The notes: generated from the letters alone by a model not told the origin. Shown: positions 6,753 through 16,632, counted from the stretch's first letter. The stretch is 64,000 nt of DNA from CAKRJP01 sp963658085 (GCA_963658085.1 CAVKOU010000003.1:66866-130865); one strand, 5' to 3'. Translations and numbers: made by a program.

Positions 6753-8030
6753 TTACTCCTGACCAAGCAGTTTCTTTCCAATCTCAAAGCAATCAAAGGT
6801 CGCAAAGTAATCAGAAGGTTTCTCTGCTCTTCGGATCAATTTTGCTGTTCCATCTTCCTGAAGCAATACTTCTGCAGATTTTAACTTTCCGTTATAGTTA
6901 TATCCCATGGAGAAGCCATGTGCTCCTGTGTCATGGATTACTACATAGTCTCCCATATCAATCTTTGGAAGCATACGATCGATAGCAAACTTATCGTTAT
7001 TTTCACACAGGGATCCTGTCACATCATATTTGTGATCTAATGGTTCATTTTCCTTGCCCATAACTGTAATATGATGGTATGCTCCATACATTGCAGGACG
7101 CATAAGGTTTACTGCACAAGCATCTACTCCGATATATTCCTTGTGGGTATGCTTCTCATGGATTGCTGTAGTAACTAAACATCCATAAGGTCCCAGCATA
7201 TATCTTCCAAGCTCTGTATAGATCTCTACGTCACCCATTCCGGCCGGTACGAGCACTTCTTCAAATACCTTGCGCACTCCTTCACCGATAGCACGGATGT
7301 CATTCGGCTCCTGATCCGGTGTATAAGGAATACCGATTCCTCCGGAAAGGTTTATGAATTTGATATGTACTCCTGTCTCCTTTTGAAGCTTTACGGCGAC
7401 CTCAAAAAGGACCTTTGCAAGCATCGGATAATAATCGTTAGTTACAGTATTACTAGCTAAGAATGCATGGATACCAAATTCCTTCGCTCCCTTAGATTTT
7501 AAGATTTTGAAAGCTTCAAAAATCTGTTCTGTTGTCATACCGTACTTGGCATCTCCCGGATTGTCCATGATATCATTGCTAATCTTAAATAATCCGCCCG
7601 GATTATAACGGCAGCTGATAGTCTCCGGAATGTGTCCGATTGCTTTCTCCAGGAAATCAATATGAGTAATATCATCCAGATTGATGATAGCTCCTAATTT
7701 ATCTGCCAATACGAACTCTTCAGCCGGTGTGTCGTTGGAAGAAAACATAATATCGCTTCCCTTTACGCCGATAGCATCAGAAAGCATAAGCTCTGTATAG
7801 GATGAGCAATCACATCCACAACCGTAGTCTCTTAAAATGTTGATCAAGAACGGATTCGGAGTTGCTTTTACAGCGAAATACTCTTTATAACCCTTGTTCC
7901 ATGCAAATGCTTCTTTTAAAGCCTTAGCGTTTGCTCTGATTCCTTTTTCATCATATAAATGAAAGGGAGTTGGAAACTCTTTGGTAATTTCATCCAGTTG
8001 CTCTTTTGTTACAAAAGTCTCTTTCTTCAT
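6753..8030 (-). CDS. lysA: Diaminopimelate decarboxylase (or close PLP decarboxylase)
   Basis: Decarboxylates meso-diaminopimelate to L-lysine. 425 residues, fold-type III PLP enzyme: the PLP lysine is in YFAVKATPN (residues about 51-59), the glycine-rich phosphate loop is NLSGGIG, and the C-terminal active-site segment is GSLCENND (Cys from the opposing subunit). Length fits LysA. Start ATG at 8030 overlaps the upstream regulator's stop (TAATG), so the two are translationally coupled. asd at 13936 serves the same pathway. An alternative substrate within the ornithine/DAP decarboxylase family cannot be excluded. Confidence 0.87.
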   Translation of the reverse strand: MKKETFVTKEQLDEITKEFPTPFHLYDEKGIRANAKALKEAFAWNKGYKEYFAVKATPNPFLINILRDYGCGCDCSSYTELMLSDAIGVKGSDIMFSSNDTPAEEFVLADKLGAIINLDDITHIDFLEKAIGHIPETISCRYNPGGLFKISNDIMDNPGDAKYGMTTEQIFEAFKILKSKGAKEFGIHAFLASNTVTNDYYPMLAKVLFEVAVKLQKETGVHIKFINLSGGIGIPYTPDQEPNDIRAIGEGVRKVFEEVLVPAGMGDVEIYTELGRYMLGPYGCLVTTAIHEKHTHKEYIGVDACAVNLMRPAMYGAYHHITVMGKENEPLDHKYDVTGSLCENNDKFAIDRMLPKIDMGDYVVIHDTGAHGFSMGYNYNGKLKSAEVLLQEDGTAKLIRRAEKPSDYFATFDCFEIGKKLLGQE

Positions 8031-8743
8031 TACTTCTCTTTCTCCTCCTGAATGGATAATAACTTAATCTCATTTGCTAATGCATTTTTATATAATTCTA
8101 CAAAATTTTTCTTGCCGGAATACAGACAGCTGTTCATGCTTCCTTCCCCATATTCTCCGGTAAGTACATATTTGGAGTCCGCAATCACGCCGATCTGCAT
8201 GCCTTTATCTTCCCCAACATACACTCTTGCGCTTCCAAAAGAAGCCGGCTGATCCGTAATGATAACTACCTTTTTATCCCTCTCGATCAATGCATCTAAC
8301 TCTCTCACGATAAGAAGCAGATAATTCCTGGTACAACTGATATATACCCGTTCCTCCACTCGCTCTAAGAGATTGCGCACTTTATTCATAATATTCTGTG
8401 AGCCTTCTATGGTAACATATCCTTCGGAATGAGTTTTCTCCGACGGCACATGGGTCATAAGCCAGTGCTTCGAATCCTCCAGTCTGCGAATGTGATTTTT
8501 ACAAAACTCTGACAAGGCTACCGGAACATATTTCTTAATAGATCCTTCTTCTACCATATAGGCAGCCCCCTTCTCTGTCATACTGGCCAAAGAATTATAG
8601 GCATTGGATCTTGAGATACCGGTGAGCTTCGCCACCTCATATCCTGTCACCTTTCCTTCTGATAGCATACACTGATAGATATTTGCCTCCTGACGTGTCA
8701 GGTCAAATTCCATCAAATGCTCTACAAATGTTGTATTTTCCAT
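8030..8743 (-). CDS. TrmB-family transcriptional regulator
   Basis: N-terminal winged helix-turn-helix of the TrmB type (residues about 10-75: LTRQEANIYQCML...VAKLTGISRSNAYNSLASMTEKG), then a C-terminal TrmB sensor-like domain with a PLD-like fold (from VTIEGSQNIMNKV). 237 residues. An in-frame GTG at 8755 is possible, but the GGGTGAT there is the SD for the ATG at 8743. It is cotranscribed with lysA with one-base overlap, so it may control lysA or itself. The effector is not readable from sequence. Confidence 0.85.
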   Translation of the reverse strand: MENTTFVEHLMEFDLTRQEANIYQCMLSEGKVTGYEVAKLTGISRSNAYNSLASMTEKGAAYMVEEGSIKKYVPVALSEFCKNHIRRLEDSKHWLMTHVPSEKTHSEGYVTIEGSQNIMNKVRNLLERVEERVYISCTRNYLLLIVRELDALIERDKKVVIITDQPASFGSARVYVGEDKGMQIGVIADSKYVLTGEYGEGSMNSCLYSGKKNFVELYKNALANEIKLLSIQEEKEK

Positions 8744-8787
8744 AAAATCACCCACAAAATTGTATTTTAGTAGTTCTCCACAGGAAC

Positions 8788-8816
8788 ACTTTATAGCATC
8801 TAAATGAAAATGTCAA
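8788..8816 (-). promoter_or_regulatory. Promoter of regulator-lysA operon
   Basis: Minus strand: -35 TTGACA (8811-8816), 17-base spacer, -10 TAAAGT (8788-8793). It sits only five bases from the stop of the upstream acyltransferase gene. Confidence 0.65.
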
Positions 8817-8820
8817 TCAT

Positions 8821-9492
8821 TTAGACTGTTTTTTCTACCACTTCTCCCTGTTTTTTATAGATACTATCTGCAGGTACAAAGCCACGAACACTGGATAGCG
8901 GATAAATGTTGGTATTCTTTCCAACTACACTGCCTGGATTCAAAATGCTTCCGCATCCAACTTCTACCAAATCTCCTACCATGGCACCAAATTTCTTAAT
9001 GCCGGTCTCGATGTTTCCCTCCGGGGTTTTAACTACTACTAATTTTTTGTCAGACTTTACATTGGAAGTAATGGAACCTGCTCCCATATGAGCCTTGTAT
9101 CCCAAGATAGAATCTCCCACATAGTTGTAGTGAGGCACCTGAACCTTATTAAATAAAACCACGTTTTTAAGCTCTGTAGAGTTTCCTACTACAGCGCCCT
9201 CCCCTACAATGGCATTTCCACGGATAAAGGCACAGTGACGCACTTCCGCCTCCTTTCCAATAATGGCTGGTCCGTGAATGTAGGCAGAATCAAAGACTTT
9301 GGCGCTTTTTGCAATCCATACATCCTCTCCAACTTTTGTATACTCTTCCTCTGAAAGAGTAGCTCCAAGCTCTAAAATAAACTGACTGATTTTCGGAAGG
9401 ACCTCCCAAGGATAAGTGGCACCCTCAAACAAATCCTTTGCAATGGTCTCCTCCAAGGAATATAGTTCTTTAATTGTTAAGTTTTCGTACAT
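8821..9492 (-). CDS. Left-handed beta-helix (hexapeptide-repeat) acyltransferase, GlmU C-terminal type
   Basis: 223 residues with hexapeptide repeats over residues about 55-205 (DVWIAKSAKVFDSAYIHGPA, IIGKEAEV, AIVGEGAVVG, VGDSILGYKAHMGAGS), a trimeric left-handed beta-helix. An N-terminal helical segment (YSLEETIAKDLFEGATYPWE) precedes it. The uridylyltransferase half of GlmU is absent, so the common name 'UDP-N-acetylglucosamine pyrophosphorylase' would be misleading. Probably an acetyl- or acyltransferase acting on a nucleotide sugar; substrate unknown. Confidence 0.8.
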   Translation of the reverse strand: MYENLTIKELYSLEETIAKDLFEGATYPWEVLPKISQFILELGATLSEEEYTKVGEDVWIAKSAKVFDSAYIHGPAIIGKEAEVRHCAFIRGNAIVGEGAVVGNSTELKNVVLFNKVQVPHYNYVGDSILGYKAHMGAGSITSNVKSDKKLVVVKTPEGNIETGIKKFGAMVGDLVEVGCGSILNPGSVVGKNTNIYPLSSVRGFVPADSIYKKQGEVVEKTV

Positions 9493-9570
9493 ATTTTTTC
9501 TCTCTTTCCTATATTATTTTCTATTTTATTTTCTATATTATTTTTTCTATATTTGTTTTCTGTATCGATC
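9493..9570. repeat. T-rich low-complexity spacer
   Basis: The spacer between topB and the beta-helix gene is T-rich with repeated TTTCTATATTATTTT-like units (about 9505-9560). No gene or hairpin terminator is evident. Confidence 0.5.
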
Positions 9571-11592
9571 TTACTTCTTATAAAACTGAGCCACATAATC
9601 ATAGCAGGCCCTCATCTGATACTGATTATTCAGCCGCTTTACATTTTCCGTTCTCCTTGAAATAAAGTCGTCTAGCTTTTTCATGTATTCCTCTGAGGTG
9701 ATAGTCCCCTCCGCCACATAGGTTAGTCCCTTTTCCCAGCTGGCTGTAAGCTCCGGGTTTAAAAGGGAGCTGATGGAGTGGTTTACCACATCAAAAATCA
9801 TCTCTCCTAACATGGTTGGGGTAATGATCTGCGTCTTTTTATTTAGGGCTAGATATTTATTATTGATTAGCTTCTTTAAAATCTCACCTCTGGTGGCACT
9901 GGTGCCGATTCCGGAGCTTTTAATCTGGGCGCGAAGCTCCTCATCCTCAATTAGCTGCCCTGCATTTTCCATAGCAAGGATCATGGAACCGGAATTATAG
10001 CGTTTCGGTGGGGAAGTCTTTCCTTCCTTGATTTCTAACGCCTGCACTGTAAGAGTCATTCCCTTCTTTAGAGTCTTGATTTTCTCAAAAAAAGCAAGGT
10101 CTGAATTCTTCTCTCCATTGTTCTCTAAATCTTCTGTTTCATCCCCGGAGGCTTTTTTCTTTTTCGGTACTCCTGCCACTTTTAGATATCCTTCTTCTGC
10201 CAAGACTTTAAAGCTGGAAAAGAAGCATTCGGTATCAATCTTTGTCACGATAGAAATTTTCTGGTACACTGCCGGCGGATAGAAGATACTAAGAAATCTT
10301 CTTACGATCACATCGTAAATGCTTTTTGACAAGGAAGATAAGGAATGTAAACTGTTCAATCCCTGCCCTGTAGGCACAATGGCATAGTGATCCGTGATCT
10401 GCTTATCATTGACATATCGGGTTTTCTCCAGGCCTTTATAACTTCCAAATTCCACGATTTCCTTTAAATAGGGAACCGCCGGTTCGTACTTCATAAGGCC
10501 ATTTAAATTCTTATGAATTTCCTTCGCCACTGCCGTAGATAAAACCCTGGCATCCGTTCTTGGATAGGTCACGAGTTTTCGTTCGTACAGCTCCTGAATC
10601 ACCTTCAGAGTCTCATCGGGACTGATTTTAAATCGCTTGGAACACTCATTTTGAAGCTCCGCCAAGTTAAATAAAAGCGGCGGATTTTTCTTTTCCTTTT
10701 TTCTCTCAATAGAGGCAATGTTACCGGTAAGGGGCTGTCCCGGAATCCCGGTTGAAGTAAGGTATCTGATGAGCTCCTCGGCCTTCTCCCTCTCCTTAAA
10801 CCCATTTTCTTTATAAAGGTCGAAGGACTCAAAATATCTGGAACCCTTCACAGCTCTCCATTCGCCCTCGAAAGTACTTCCGGGATCTCCCAATGTTCCG
10901 ATAACTCTGTAAAACGGAGTCTCCACAAAATCCCTAATCTCCCGTTCTCGCCGTACCACCATTCCCAGAACGCAGGTCATGACCCGTCCTACAGAGACTA
11001 CGGAATACTTAGTATGAAGATAGTTTGCAATACTATTTCCGTACTTTAATGTCAGCAGTCTGGAAAAATTAATTCCCATAAGATAATCTTCTTTTGCACG
11101 CAAATAAGCGGAATCTGACAAGTTGTCATATTCCGATAGATCCTTGGCTTCTCTGATTCCTCTAAGAATTTCTTCTTCTGTCTGGGAATCGATCCACACC
11201 CTTTTTCGTATTTTCCCCTTTACCTTGGCTTCCTGCTCCACCAGCCGGTAAATATATTCTCCCTCTCGTCCCGAGTCGGTGCAGACATAGATCACATCCA
11301 CATCGGAACGGTTCAACAACCCGGAAACTATCTTAAACTGCTTAGACACTGCCGGAATCACCTCGTACTTAAATTCAGTCGGGATGAAGGGCAGTGTCTC
11401 TAATCTCCATTTTCTTAAACTTGGATCATATTTCTCCGGATAGCTCATTGTCACCAGATGTCCAAAACACCAGGTGACAATGGATTGCTCGGATTCTAAA
11501 TATCCGTCTTTATTTGTAGTTTTCATATGCAAAGCGCTGGCAAACTCCTTGGCAACGCTTGGCTTCTCTGCAATATACAGTGCTTTCCCCAT
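9571..11592 (-). CDS. topB: DNA topoisomerase III (type IA)
   Basis: Type IA topoisomerase that relaxes and decatenates DNA through a 5'-phosphotyrosine link. 673 residues: the Toprim domain starts at KALYIAEKPSVA and has the acidic motif CTDSGREGE. The active-site Tyr is in KLVTYPRTDAR, and the domain IV SSGIGTSATRGEIL motif is present. It ends at a basic helix without C-terminal zinc fingers, which is usual for Firmicute TopB. The SD (GGAG) is 12 bases from the ATG. Its upstream neighbour on the same strand is ppk. Confidence 0.94.
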   Translation of the reverse strand: MGKALYIAEKPSVAKEFASALHMKTTNKDGYLESEQSIVTWCFGHLVTMSYPEKYDPSLRKWRLETLPFIPTEFKYEVIPAVSKQFKIVSGLLNRSDVDVIYVCTDSGREGEYIYRLVEQEAKVKGKIRKRVWIDSQTEEEILRGIREAKDLSEYDNLSDSAYLRAKEDYLMGINFSRLLTLKYGNSIANYLHTKYSVVSVGRVMTCVLGMVVRREREIRDFVETPFYRVIGTLGDPGSTFEGEWRAVKGSRYFESFDLYKENGFKEREKAEELIRYLTSTGIPGQPLTGNIASIERKKEKKNPPLLFNLAELQNECSKRFKISPDETLKVIQELYERKLVTYPRTDARVLSTAVAKEIHKNLNGLMKYEPAVPYLKEIVEFGSYKGLEKTRYVNDKQITDHYAIVPTGQGLNSLHSLSSLSKSIYDVIVRRFLSIFYPPAVYQKISIVTKIDTECFFSSFKVLAEEGYLKVAGVPKKKKASGDETEDLENNGEKNSDLAFFEKIKTLKKGMTLTVQALEIKEGKTSPPKRYNSGSMILAMENAGQLIEDEELRAQIKSSGIGTSATRGEILKKLINNKYLALNKKTQIITPTMLGEMIFDVVNHSISSLLNPELTASWEKGLTYVAEGTITSEEYMKKLDDFISRRTENVKRLNNQYQMRACYDYVAQFYKK

Positions 11593-11610
11593 AGGAAATC
11601 TAAACTCCTT

Positions 11611-13728
11611 TTATTTTTTCAAAAGCAGCCGAATCCTATCTAATACATTTACCGTAGGCTTCTTCTTAGGTTCCGGACGCTTCGCATGCAACGCCTCCTT
11701 AATAAATACATCCTGAGAATCTACCAATTCTTCTCCTCCAATTACCTTGCGATAAGTTCCATCGGGCTGCATGACTCTTCCCTTTATATTATCACTAAGC
11801 ATGATATGAAGATAGTGGTTAATTTGTTTTTTTATGGATTCATCCAAAATCGGGCAGGCAACCTCCACACGTTTTTCTGTATTTCTGGTCATCATATCCG
11901 CAGAACCGATATAAATTTTCTGAGCTGCTCCCTTTCCAAAGCTAAAGATTCGCGGATGCTCTAAGAATCTTCCCACGACGCTCATAACCCGAACATTTTC
12001 TGTATATCCCGTAATTCCAGGGAGCAGACAGCAAATGCCTCGAACGATAAGATCTACCTTTACTCCCGCACAGGATGCCTCAGAAACTTTCTGGATAAAA
12101 TCTTTGTCTGTCAGGGAATTCATTTTCATAATGATCCGTCCGTTGGCACCCTTTTCAATCTCTTCATCCATTAAATGTAAGATCTTCGGCTTTAAGCTGG
12201 TCGGAGATACCAGCAGATAATCATAAATTCCATCCAAGTTGCTGATAGACATATTTTTAAAGAACTCTGCAGCATCTTTTCCAATCCGTGTATCTGCCGT
12301 CATAAGAGACAAATCCGTATACATGGCTGCAGTTTTCTCATTATAATTTCCGGTTCCCACCTGGGTAATGTATTGAATGTCTCCACGATGACGATAGGTG
12401 ATAAGGCATAACTTAGAGTGAACCTTATAACCCTCAAAACCATAGATTACACGGCATCCTGCTTCCTCTAATCGCTCTGACCAGTCAATATTATTCTGCT
12501 CATCAAATCTGGCACGAAGTTCAATGAGGACCGTTACGTCTTTTCCATTTTCTGCTGCGGCACATAAATATTCCACCAGTCTTGCCTTCTTTGCCAGACG
12601 ATAAATGGTGATCTTTATGGTCAAAACATTAGGATCTGTAGAAGCCTCTTTGATCAGATTCAAGAAAGGATTCATACTCTCATATGGGTAGAACAAAAGA
12701 ATATCCTTCTTTCTGATCTGGCGCATAATACTACCCTCGGCTACTGCCGGTGATGGTTGCGGAGAGAACGCAGGGTAGATCAAAGAGCGCTTCATGGCCT
12801 CCGGCAGATTTCCTGCAATAGCAAAGATATAGTCTAGCTTCATAGGCATCTTACTGCGGAAAATCTGCTTTGGCTCTATATTAAACTTCTCACAGAAAAA
12901 TTTCTCCTGTTGAGGAGTAAGCTTTTCTGCTACCTCCAAACGAACCACAGCCATACGCCGTCTCTTGTGCAGGGTCTCTTTCATAAGATAACGGAAATCA
13001 TCACTAACCTCTAATGCTTCATCATCGGGAGCGATATCCGCATTTCTTGTAACGCAAATGTAATTAGGATTTGAAACCTCATATTGCTCGAATACCAGGT
13101 TCAAAAATTCCATAATCACCTTCTCCATACGAATATAGCGGATATCATGACCCGGAAGGTATAAAACATCGGATACAAAGGATGGCACCGGCACCAATCC
13201 CAATGTTATCTTATCCTCTTTGCTGCTATTTAAAGTTGCAGTTACATAAATCTCTTTATTCAGCAAATGAGGAAATGGATGGTTGGCATCTACAATCTGA
13301 GGAGACAGAATAGGAAGAATCTGCTCCTTAAAATATTTCTTCACATACTTCTTTTCTGTAGGTTCCAATTCCTTAAAATCCAAGCCGCAGATGCCGTATG
13401 GATGAAGCTGTCTCTTAATCTCTGTATAGGTTCTGTCTCTCTCCTTATAGATCGGAGCCACCGCCTCGAAGATTTTATCCAATTGCTCCTTCGGCGTCAT
13501 GCCGGTTCTGCTATCTTTCGCATTGGCATCTGTATGAGCCATGTCAAACAAGCTTCCCACACGGATCATAAAAAACTCATCCAGATTGCTGGTGAAGATT
13601 GCTACGAATTTCATACGTTCCAATAGAGGAACCGATGGATCCTGAGCCTCCTCCAACACTCTCTGATCAAATCGAAGCCAGGAAATTTCTCGATTCTGTG
13701 CATAATTGTAAATAATTTTTTTGTTCAT
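11611..13728 (-). CDS. ppk: Polyphosphate kinase 1
   Basis: Reversibly polymerises the gamma-phosphate of ATP into polyphosphate. 705 residues from the ATG at 13728 (SD AGAGGT); the frame is open upstream to 13884, but that part crosses the asd terminator and its own promoter, so it is not coding. The N-terminal domain starts NREISWLRFDQRVLEEA, the phosphohistidine region is KVHSKLCLITYR, and the second PLD-like domain contains IGSADMMTRN. Transcribed from a promoter downstream of the asd terminator. Confidence 0.95.
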   Translation of the reverse strand: MNKKIIYNYAQNREISWLRFDQRVLEEAQDPSVPLLERMKFVAIFTSNLDEFFMIRVGSLFDMAHTDANAKDSRTGMTPKEQLDKIFEAVAPIYKERDRTYTEIKRQLHPYGICGLDFKELEPTEKKYVKKYFKEQILPILSPQIVDANHPFPHLLNKEIYVTATLNSSKEDKITLGLVPVPSFVSDVLYLPGHDIRYIRMEKVIMEFLNLVFEQYEVSNPNYICVTRNADIAPDDEALEVSDDFRYLMKETLHKRRRMAVVRLEVAEKLTPQQEKFFCEKFNIEPKQIFRSKMPMKLDYIFAIAGNLPEAMKRSLIYPAFSPQPSPAVAEGSIMRQIRKKDILLFYPYESMNPFLNLIKEASTDPNVLTIKITIYRLAKKARLVEYLCAAAENGKDVTVLIELRARFDEQNNIDWSERLEEAGCRVIYGFEGYKVHSKLCLITYRHRGDIQYITQVGTGNYNEKTAAMYTDLSLMTADTRIGKDAAEFFKNMSISNLDGIYDYLLVSPTSLKPKILHLMDEEIEKGANGRIIMKMNSLTDKDFIQKVSEASCAGVKVDLIVRGICCLLPGITGYTENVRVMSVVGRFLEHPRIFSFGKGAAQKIYIGSADMMTRNTEKRVEVACPILDESIKKQINHYLHIMLSDNIKGRVMQPDGTYRKVIGGEELVDSQDVFIKEALHAKRPEPKKKPTVNVLDRIRLLLKK

Positions 13729-13809
13729 ACAAATACCTCTTATATTAAAAATCTCATCATAACTTTTGCTGATTCGAAAGTCCAAAGACCTTTTGCCTCT
13801 AACATCATT

Positions 13810-13820
13810 ATTATAGCACT
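13810..13820 (-). promoter_or_regulatory. Extended -10 promoter of ppk
   Basis: Minus strand TGC-TATAAT (TATAAT at 13810-13815) forms an extended -10; the -35 position reads TTTTCC. About 75 bases upstream of the ppk start. Confidence 0.5.
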
Positions 13821-13842
13821 CCCCTATTTCCCGGAAAAGAAA

Positions 13843-13885
13843 AATGCTTGTAAAATCCCTCTTTATCAGGGACTCTACAAGCATT
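13843..13885 (-). terminator. Terminator of asd
   Basis: 10-bp outer stem (13843-13852 / 13876-13885) with an inner GTCCCT/AGGGA stem, then TTTTT on the minus strand. It lies 50 bases beyond the asd stop. Confidence 0.88.
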
Positions 13886-13935
13886 CTTATTTATAGAATC
13901 TGTTTTTATTTACGTTCTATTATTTTTATACTTTA

Positions 13936-15021
13936 TTATTTTGCCTGGATATATCCTTTTGCTGTTAATGATTCGGCACAAAGTACAGCTCCACCTGCTG
14001 CTCCACGAACAGTATTGTGAGAAAGTCCAACAAATTTGAAATCGAATAAAGTATCTTCGCGAAGACGTCCGATGGATACTCCCATCCCGTTCTCATAATC
14101 TACATCTAACTGTACCTGCGGACGGTTCTCCTCCTCCATGTAACGGATAAACTGCTTTGGTGCGCTTGGAAGATTTGCCTCCTGAGGGAATCCCTTGAAG
14201 TTTACAAGCTTCTCGATAAGTTCTTCCTTGGTTGGCTTCTTCTCAAAGTTAATAAATACAGCTGCTGTATGTCCATTTAATACAGGCACACGGATACACT
14301 GGCAGGTGATCTTTGGAAGTTCAGCCTTAACGATAACACCGTTTTCTACTTTACCAAGAACACGAAGCGGCTCCTGCTCACTCTTTTCTTCCTCTCCACC
14401 AATGAATGGAATGATATTTTCTACCATCTCCGGCCAATCCTTGAAGGTCTTTCCTGCTCCGGAAATTGCCTGATAAGTAGTTGCTACTACTTCCTTTGGT
14501 CCAAATTCTTTCCATGCTGCAAGACAAGGTGCATAGCTCTGGATGGAACAGTTTGGCTTAACTGCGATAAATCCACGGGTAGTTCCCAATCTCTTCTTCT
14601 GATCCTTAATAACTTCAAAATGCTCTGCATTAATCTCCGGCACTACCATAGGAACGTCCGGTGTCCATCTATGCGCACTGTTGTTAGAAACTACAGGAGT
14701 CTCTGTCTTTGCATAAGCCTCCTCGATTGCTCTGATCTCGTCTTTAGACATATCTACGGCACTGAATACGAAATCTACAGTCTCTGCAACCTTCTCTACT
14801 TCATTAACATTTAATACAACCAGCTTCTTTACTGCCTCTGGCATTGGAGTAGTCATTTTCCAGCGATCTCCTACAGCCTCTTCATAGGTTTTTCCTGCAG
14901 ATCTTGGACTAGCTGCCACAGTTACCACCTCAAACCAGGGATGGTTTTCCAAAAGGGAAATAAAGCGCTGTCCTACCATTCCAGTTGCTCCTAAAATACC
15001 TACTCTTAACTTCTGATCCAT
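13936..15021 (-). CDS. asd: Aspartate-semialdehyde dehydrogenase
   Basis: Reduces aspartyl phosphate to aspartate semialdehyde, the branch point to lysine/DAP, threonine and methionine. 361 residues with the NADP loop GILGATGMVGQRF at the N-terminus, the catalytic Cys in VKPNCSIQ (about residue 157), and GHTAAVFINF plus GLSHNTVRGAAGG near the end. The length and motif style are of the archaeal/fungal-type ASADH. SD AGGAAGAAGAG. It links functionally to lysA and metA in this window. Own terminator downstream. Confidence 0.94.
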   Translation of the reverse strand: MDQKLRVGILGATGMVGQRFISLLENHPWFEVVTVAASPRSAGKTYEEAVGDRWKMTTPMPEAVKKLVVLNVNEVEKVAETVDFVFSAVDMSKDEIRAIEEAYAKTETPVVSNNSAHRWTPDVPMVVPEINAEHFEVIKDQKKRLGTTRGFIAVKPNCSIQSYAPCLAAWKEFGPKEVVATTYQAISGAGKTFKDWPEMVENIIPFIGGEEEKSEQEPLRVLGKVENGVIVKAELPKITCQCIRVPVLNGHTAAVFINFEKKPTKEELIEKLVNFKGFPQEANLPSAPKQFIRYMEEENRPQVQLDVDYENGMGVSIGRLREDTLFDFKFVGLSHNTVRGAAGGAVLCAESLTAKGYIQAK

Positions 15022-15114
15022 CTTACTCTTCTTCCTTTCTATAAAAATTTAATTTATAACTGATACTATCGATATATTTTTCTATCAATAAAGCTTTCTA
15101 TTAATATAATTCCT

Positions 15115-16497
15115 TTATTGATAATTTTTCATATACTCTTTATTGATCGCTATGCTTTTTTCCATTGCTTCCTTACTTGGAGCTCCAATGGTAAGACGTT
15201 TGCTCACGCAAGTCTCCAGGCTAATGGCATCATAGATATCCTCCTCAAATACAGGAGAAATCTTTTTATATTCGTCTAACGGGAGCTCATCCAATGCAAT
15301 CTTCTTTTCGATGCAAAGAAGAACCAACTGCCCTACGATTCCATGGGCATCTCTAAAAGGTACCCCGTGATTTACCAAATAATCTGCTGCATCTGTGGCA
15401 TTGGTAAATCCGTGTCTTGCACTATCCTTCATTCGCTCTTCGTTAAACTTCATAGTCTTTAACATGCCGGTAAATAAATGAAGGCATCCCTTCACTGTAT
15501 CAATGGCATCGAAGGCCCACTCCTTATCTTCCTGCATATCTTTATTATAGGCCAAAGGAATTCCCTTCATGGAAGTATAGAACGCGTTCATGGCGCCGTA
15601 AACACGACCGGTTTTTCCTCTTACAAGCTCTGCGATATCCGGATTCTTCTTCTGGGGCATAATACTGCTTCCGGTACTGTAAGCATCATCGATCTCCACA
15701 AATTGGTACTCGTTAGAGTTCCAAATGATGACTTCCTCGGAAAATCTGCTAAGGTGCATCATGACTGTAGAAAGAGCCGATAAAAGCTCCAACAGATAAT
15801 CTCTGTCAGATACACCATCCATACTATTTAAGGTTGGTCCATCAAATTCCAAAAGTTCAGCCGTATATTCCCGGTCTAATGGATAAGTAGTTCCTGCCAA
15901 AGCACCGGATCCTAACGGGCAGGTATTCATTCGTTTTAAAATGTCTACCATTCTCTCGTGATCTCTCTTAAACATCTCAAAATAAGCACCCATATGATGA
16001 GCCAAGGTAATTGGCTGTGCCTTCTGAAGATGGGTAAATCCCGGCATATAGGTCTCTGTATTTGCTTCCATAATGGTAAGCAGCGCTTCTAAAAGCTCTT
16101 TCAGCAGCTCATTTAAAACCTTGATCTCGTCTCGGGTATATAGCTTCATATCCAAAGCTACCTGATCGTTACGGCTGCGTCCTGTATGCAATTTCTTTCC
16201 CGGATCTCCGATTCGATCAATCAAGTTAGCCTCCACAAAGCTGTGGATATCTTCATATTTATTAGTAATCTCAAGAGCCCCGGATTCTACATCTTCTAAA
16301 ATCCCCTGTAATCCCTCGATGATCTGTTTCTTTTCTTCTTCTGTAAGAATTCCCTGTTTTGCAAGCATAGTTACATGAGCAATGCTTCCTCTGATATCCT
16401 GCTTGTAAAAACGCTTGTCAAAGGTGATGGAGGCATTGAAATCATAAACCAGCTGATCCGTCTCCTTTGTAAAACGGCCACCCCATAATTGTGCCAT
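15115..16497 (-). CDS. argH: Argininosuccinate lyase
   Basis: Cleaves argininosuccinate to arginine and fumarate, the last step of arginine synthesis. 460 residues, fumarase/aspartase superfamily: LWGGRF at the N-terminus, the TGRSRNDQVALD motif, the catalytic His in THLQKAQPITLAHH, and the signature GSSIMPQKKNPD. argG is not adjacent. The upstream region holds a promoter with an inverted repeat just downstream of the -10. Confidence 0.97.
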   Translation of the reverse strand: MAQLWGGRFTKETDQLVYDFNASITFDKRFYKQDIRGSIAHVTMLAKQGILTEEEKKQIIEGLQGILEDVESGALEITNKYEDIHSFVEANLIDRIGDPGKKLHTGRSRNDQVALDMKLYTRDEIKVLNELLKELLEALLTIMEANTETYMPGFTHLQKAQPITLAHHMGAYFEMFKRDHERMVDILKRMNTCPLGSGALAGTTYPLDREYTAELLEFDGPTLNSMDGVSDRDYLLELLSALSTVMMHLSRFSEEVIIWNSNEYQFVEIDDAYSTGSSIMPQKKNPDIAELVRGKTGRVYGAMNAFYTSMKGIPLAYNKDMQEDKEWAFDAIDTVKGCLHLFTGMLKTMKFNEERMKDSARHGFTNATDAADYLVNHGVPFRDAHGIVGQLVLLCIEKKIALDELPLDEYKKISPVFEEDIYDAISLETCVSKRLTIGAPSKEAMEKSIAINKEYMKNYQ

Positions 16498-16549
16498 ATA
16501 GTTACCTTCTTCCTATCTGTATTCCTTATACTTTAATGCACTAACATTT

Positions 16550-16600
16550 CACAGTGTGCATAACTGTGTTTGATTTTATCACACTTTTCTTCCTATGCAA
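16550..16600 (-). promoter_or_regulatory. argH promoter with operator-like inverted repeat
   Basis: Minus strand: -35 TTGCAT (16595-16600), 16-base spacer, -10 TAAAAT (16573-16578). Starting 4 bases beyond the -10 is an inverted repeat CACAGT...ACTGTG (16563-16568 / 16550-16555), so it covers the likely start site. It does not resemble a classical ARG box. Confidence 0.5.
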
Positions 16601-16607
16601 AGTATCA

Positions 16608-16632
16608 AAATGTGAGGATTCTCAACATTTTA
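16608..16632 (-). terminator. Probable terminator of queH
   Basis: Stem AAAATGT(T)GAG / CTCACATTTT with one bulge and a 4-base loop, 46 bases after the queH stop. The T tract is contained in the stem. Confidence 0.5.

Noticed and set aside
8821..9492. GlmU
   Set aside because: Only the beta-helix half is present; the nucleotidyltransferase domain is missing.
13729..13884. N-terminal extension of ppk
   Set aside because: It spans the asd terminator and the ppk promoter; the ATG at 13728 has the SD and the conserved N-terminus.
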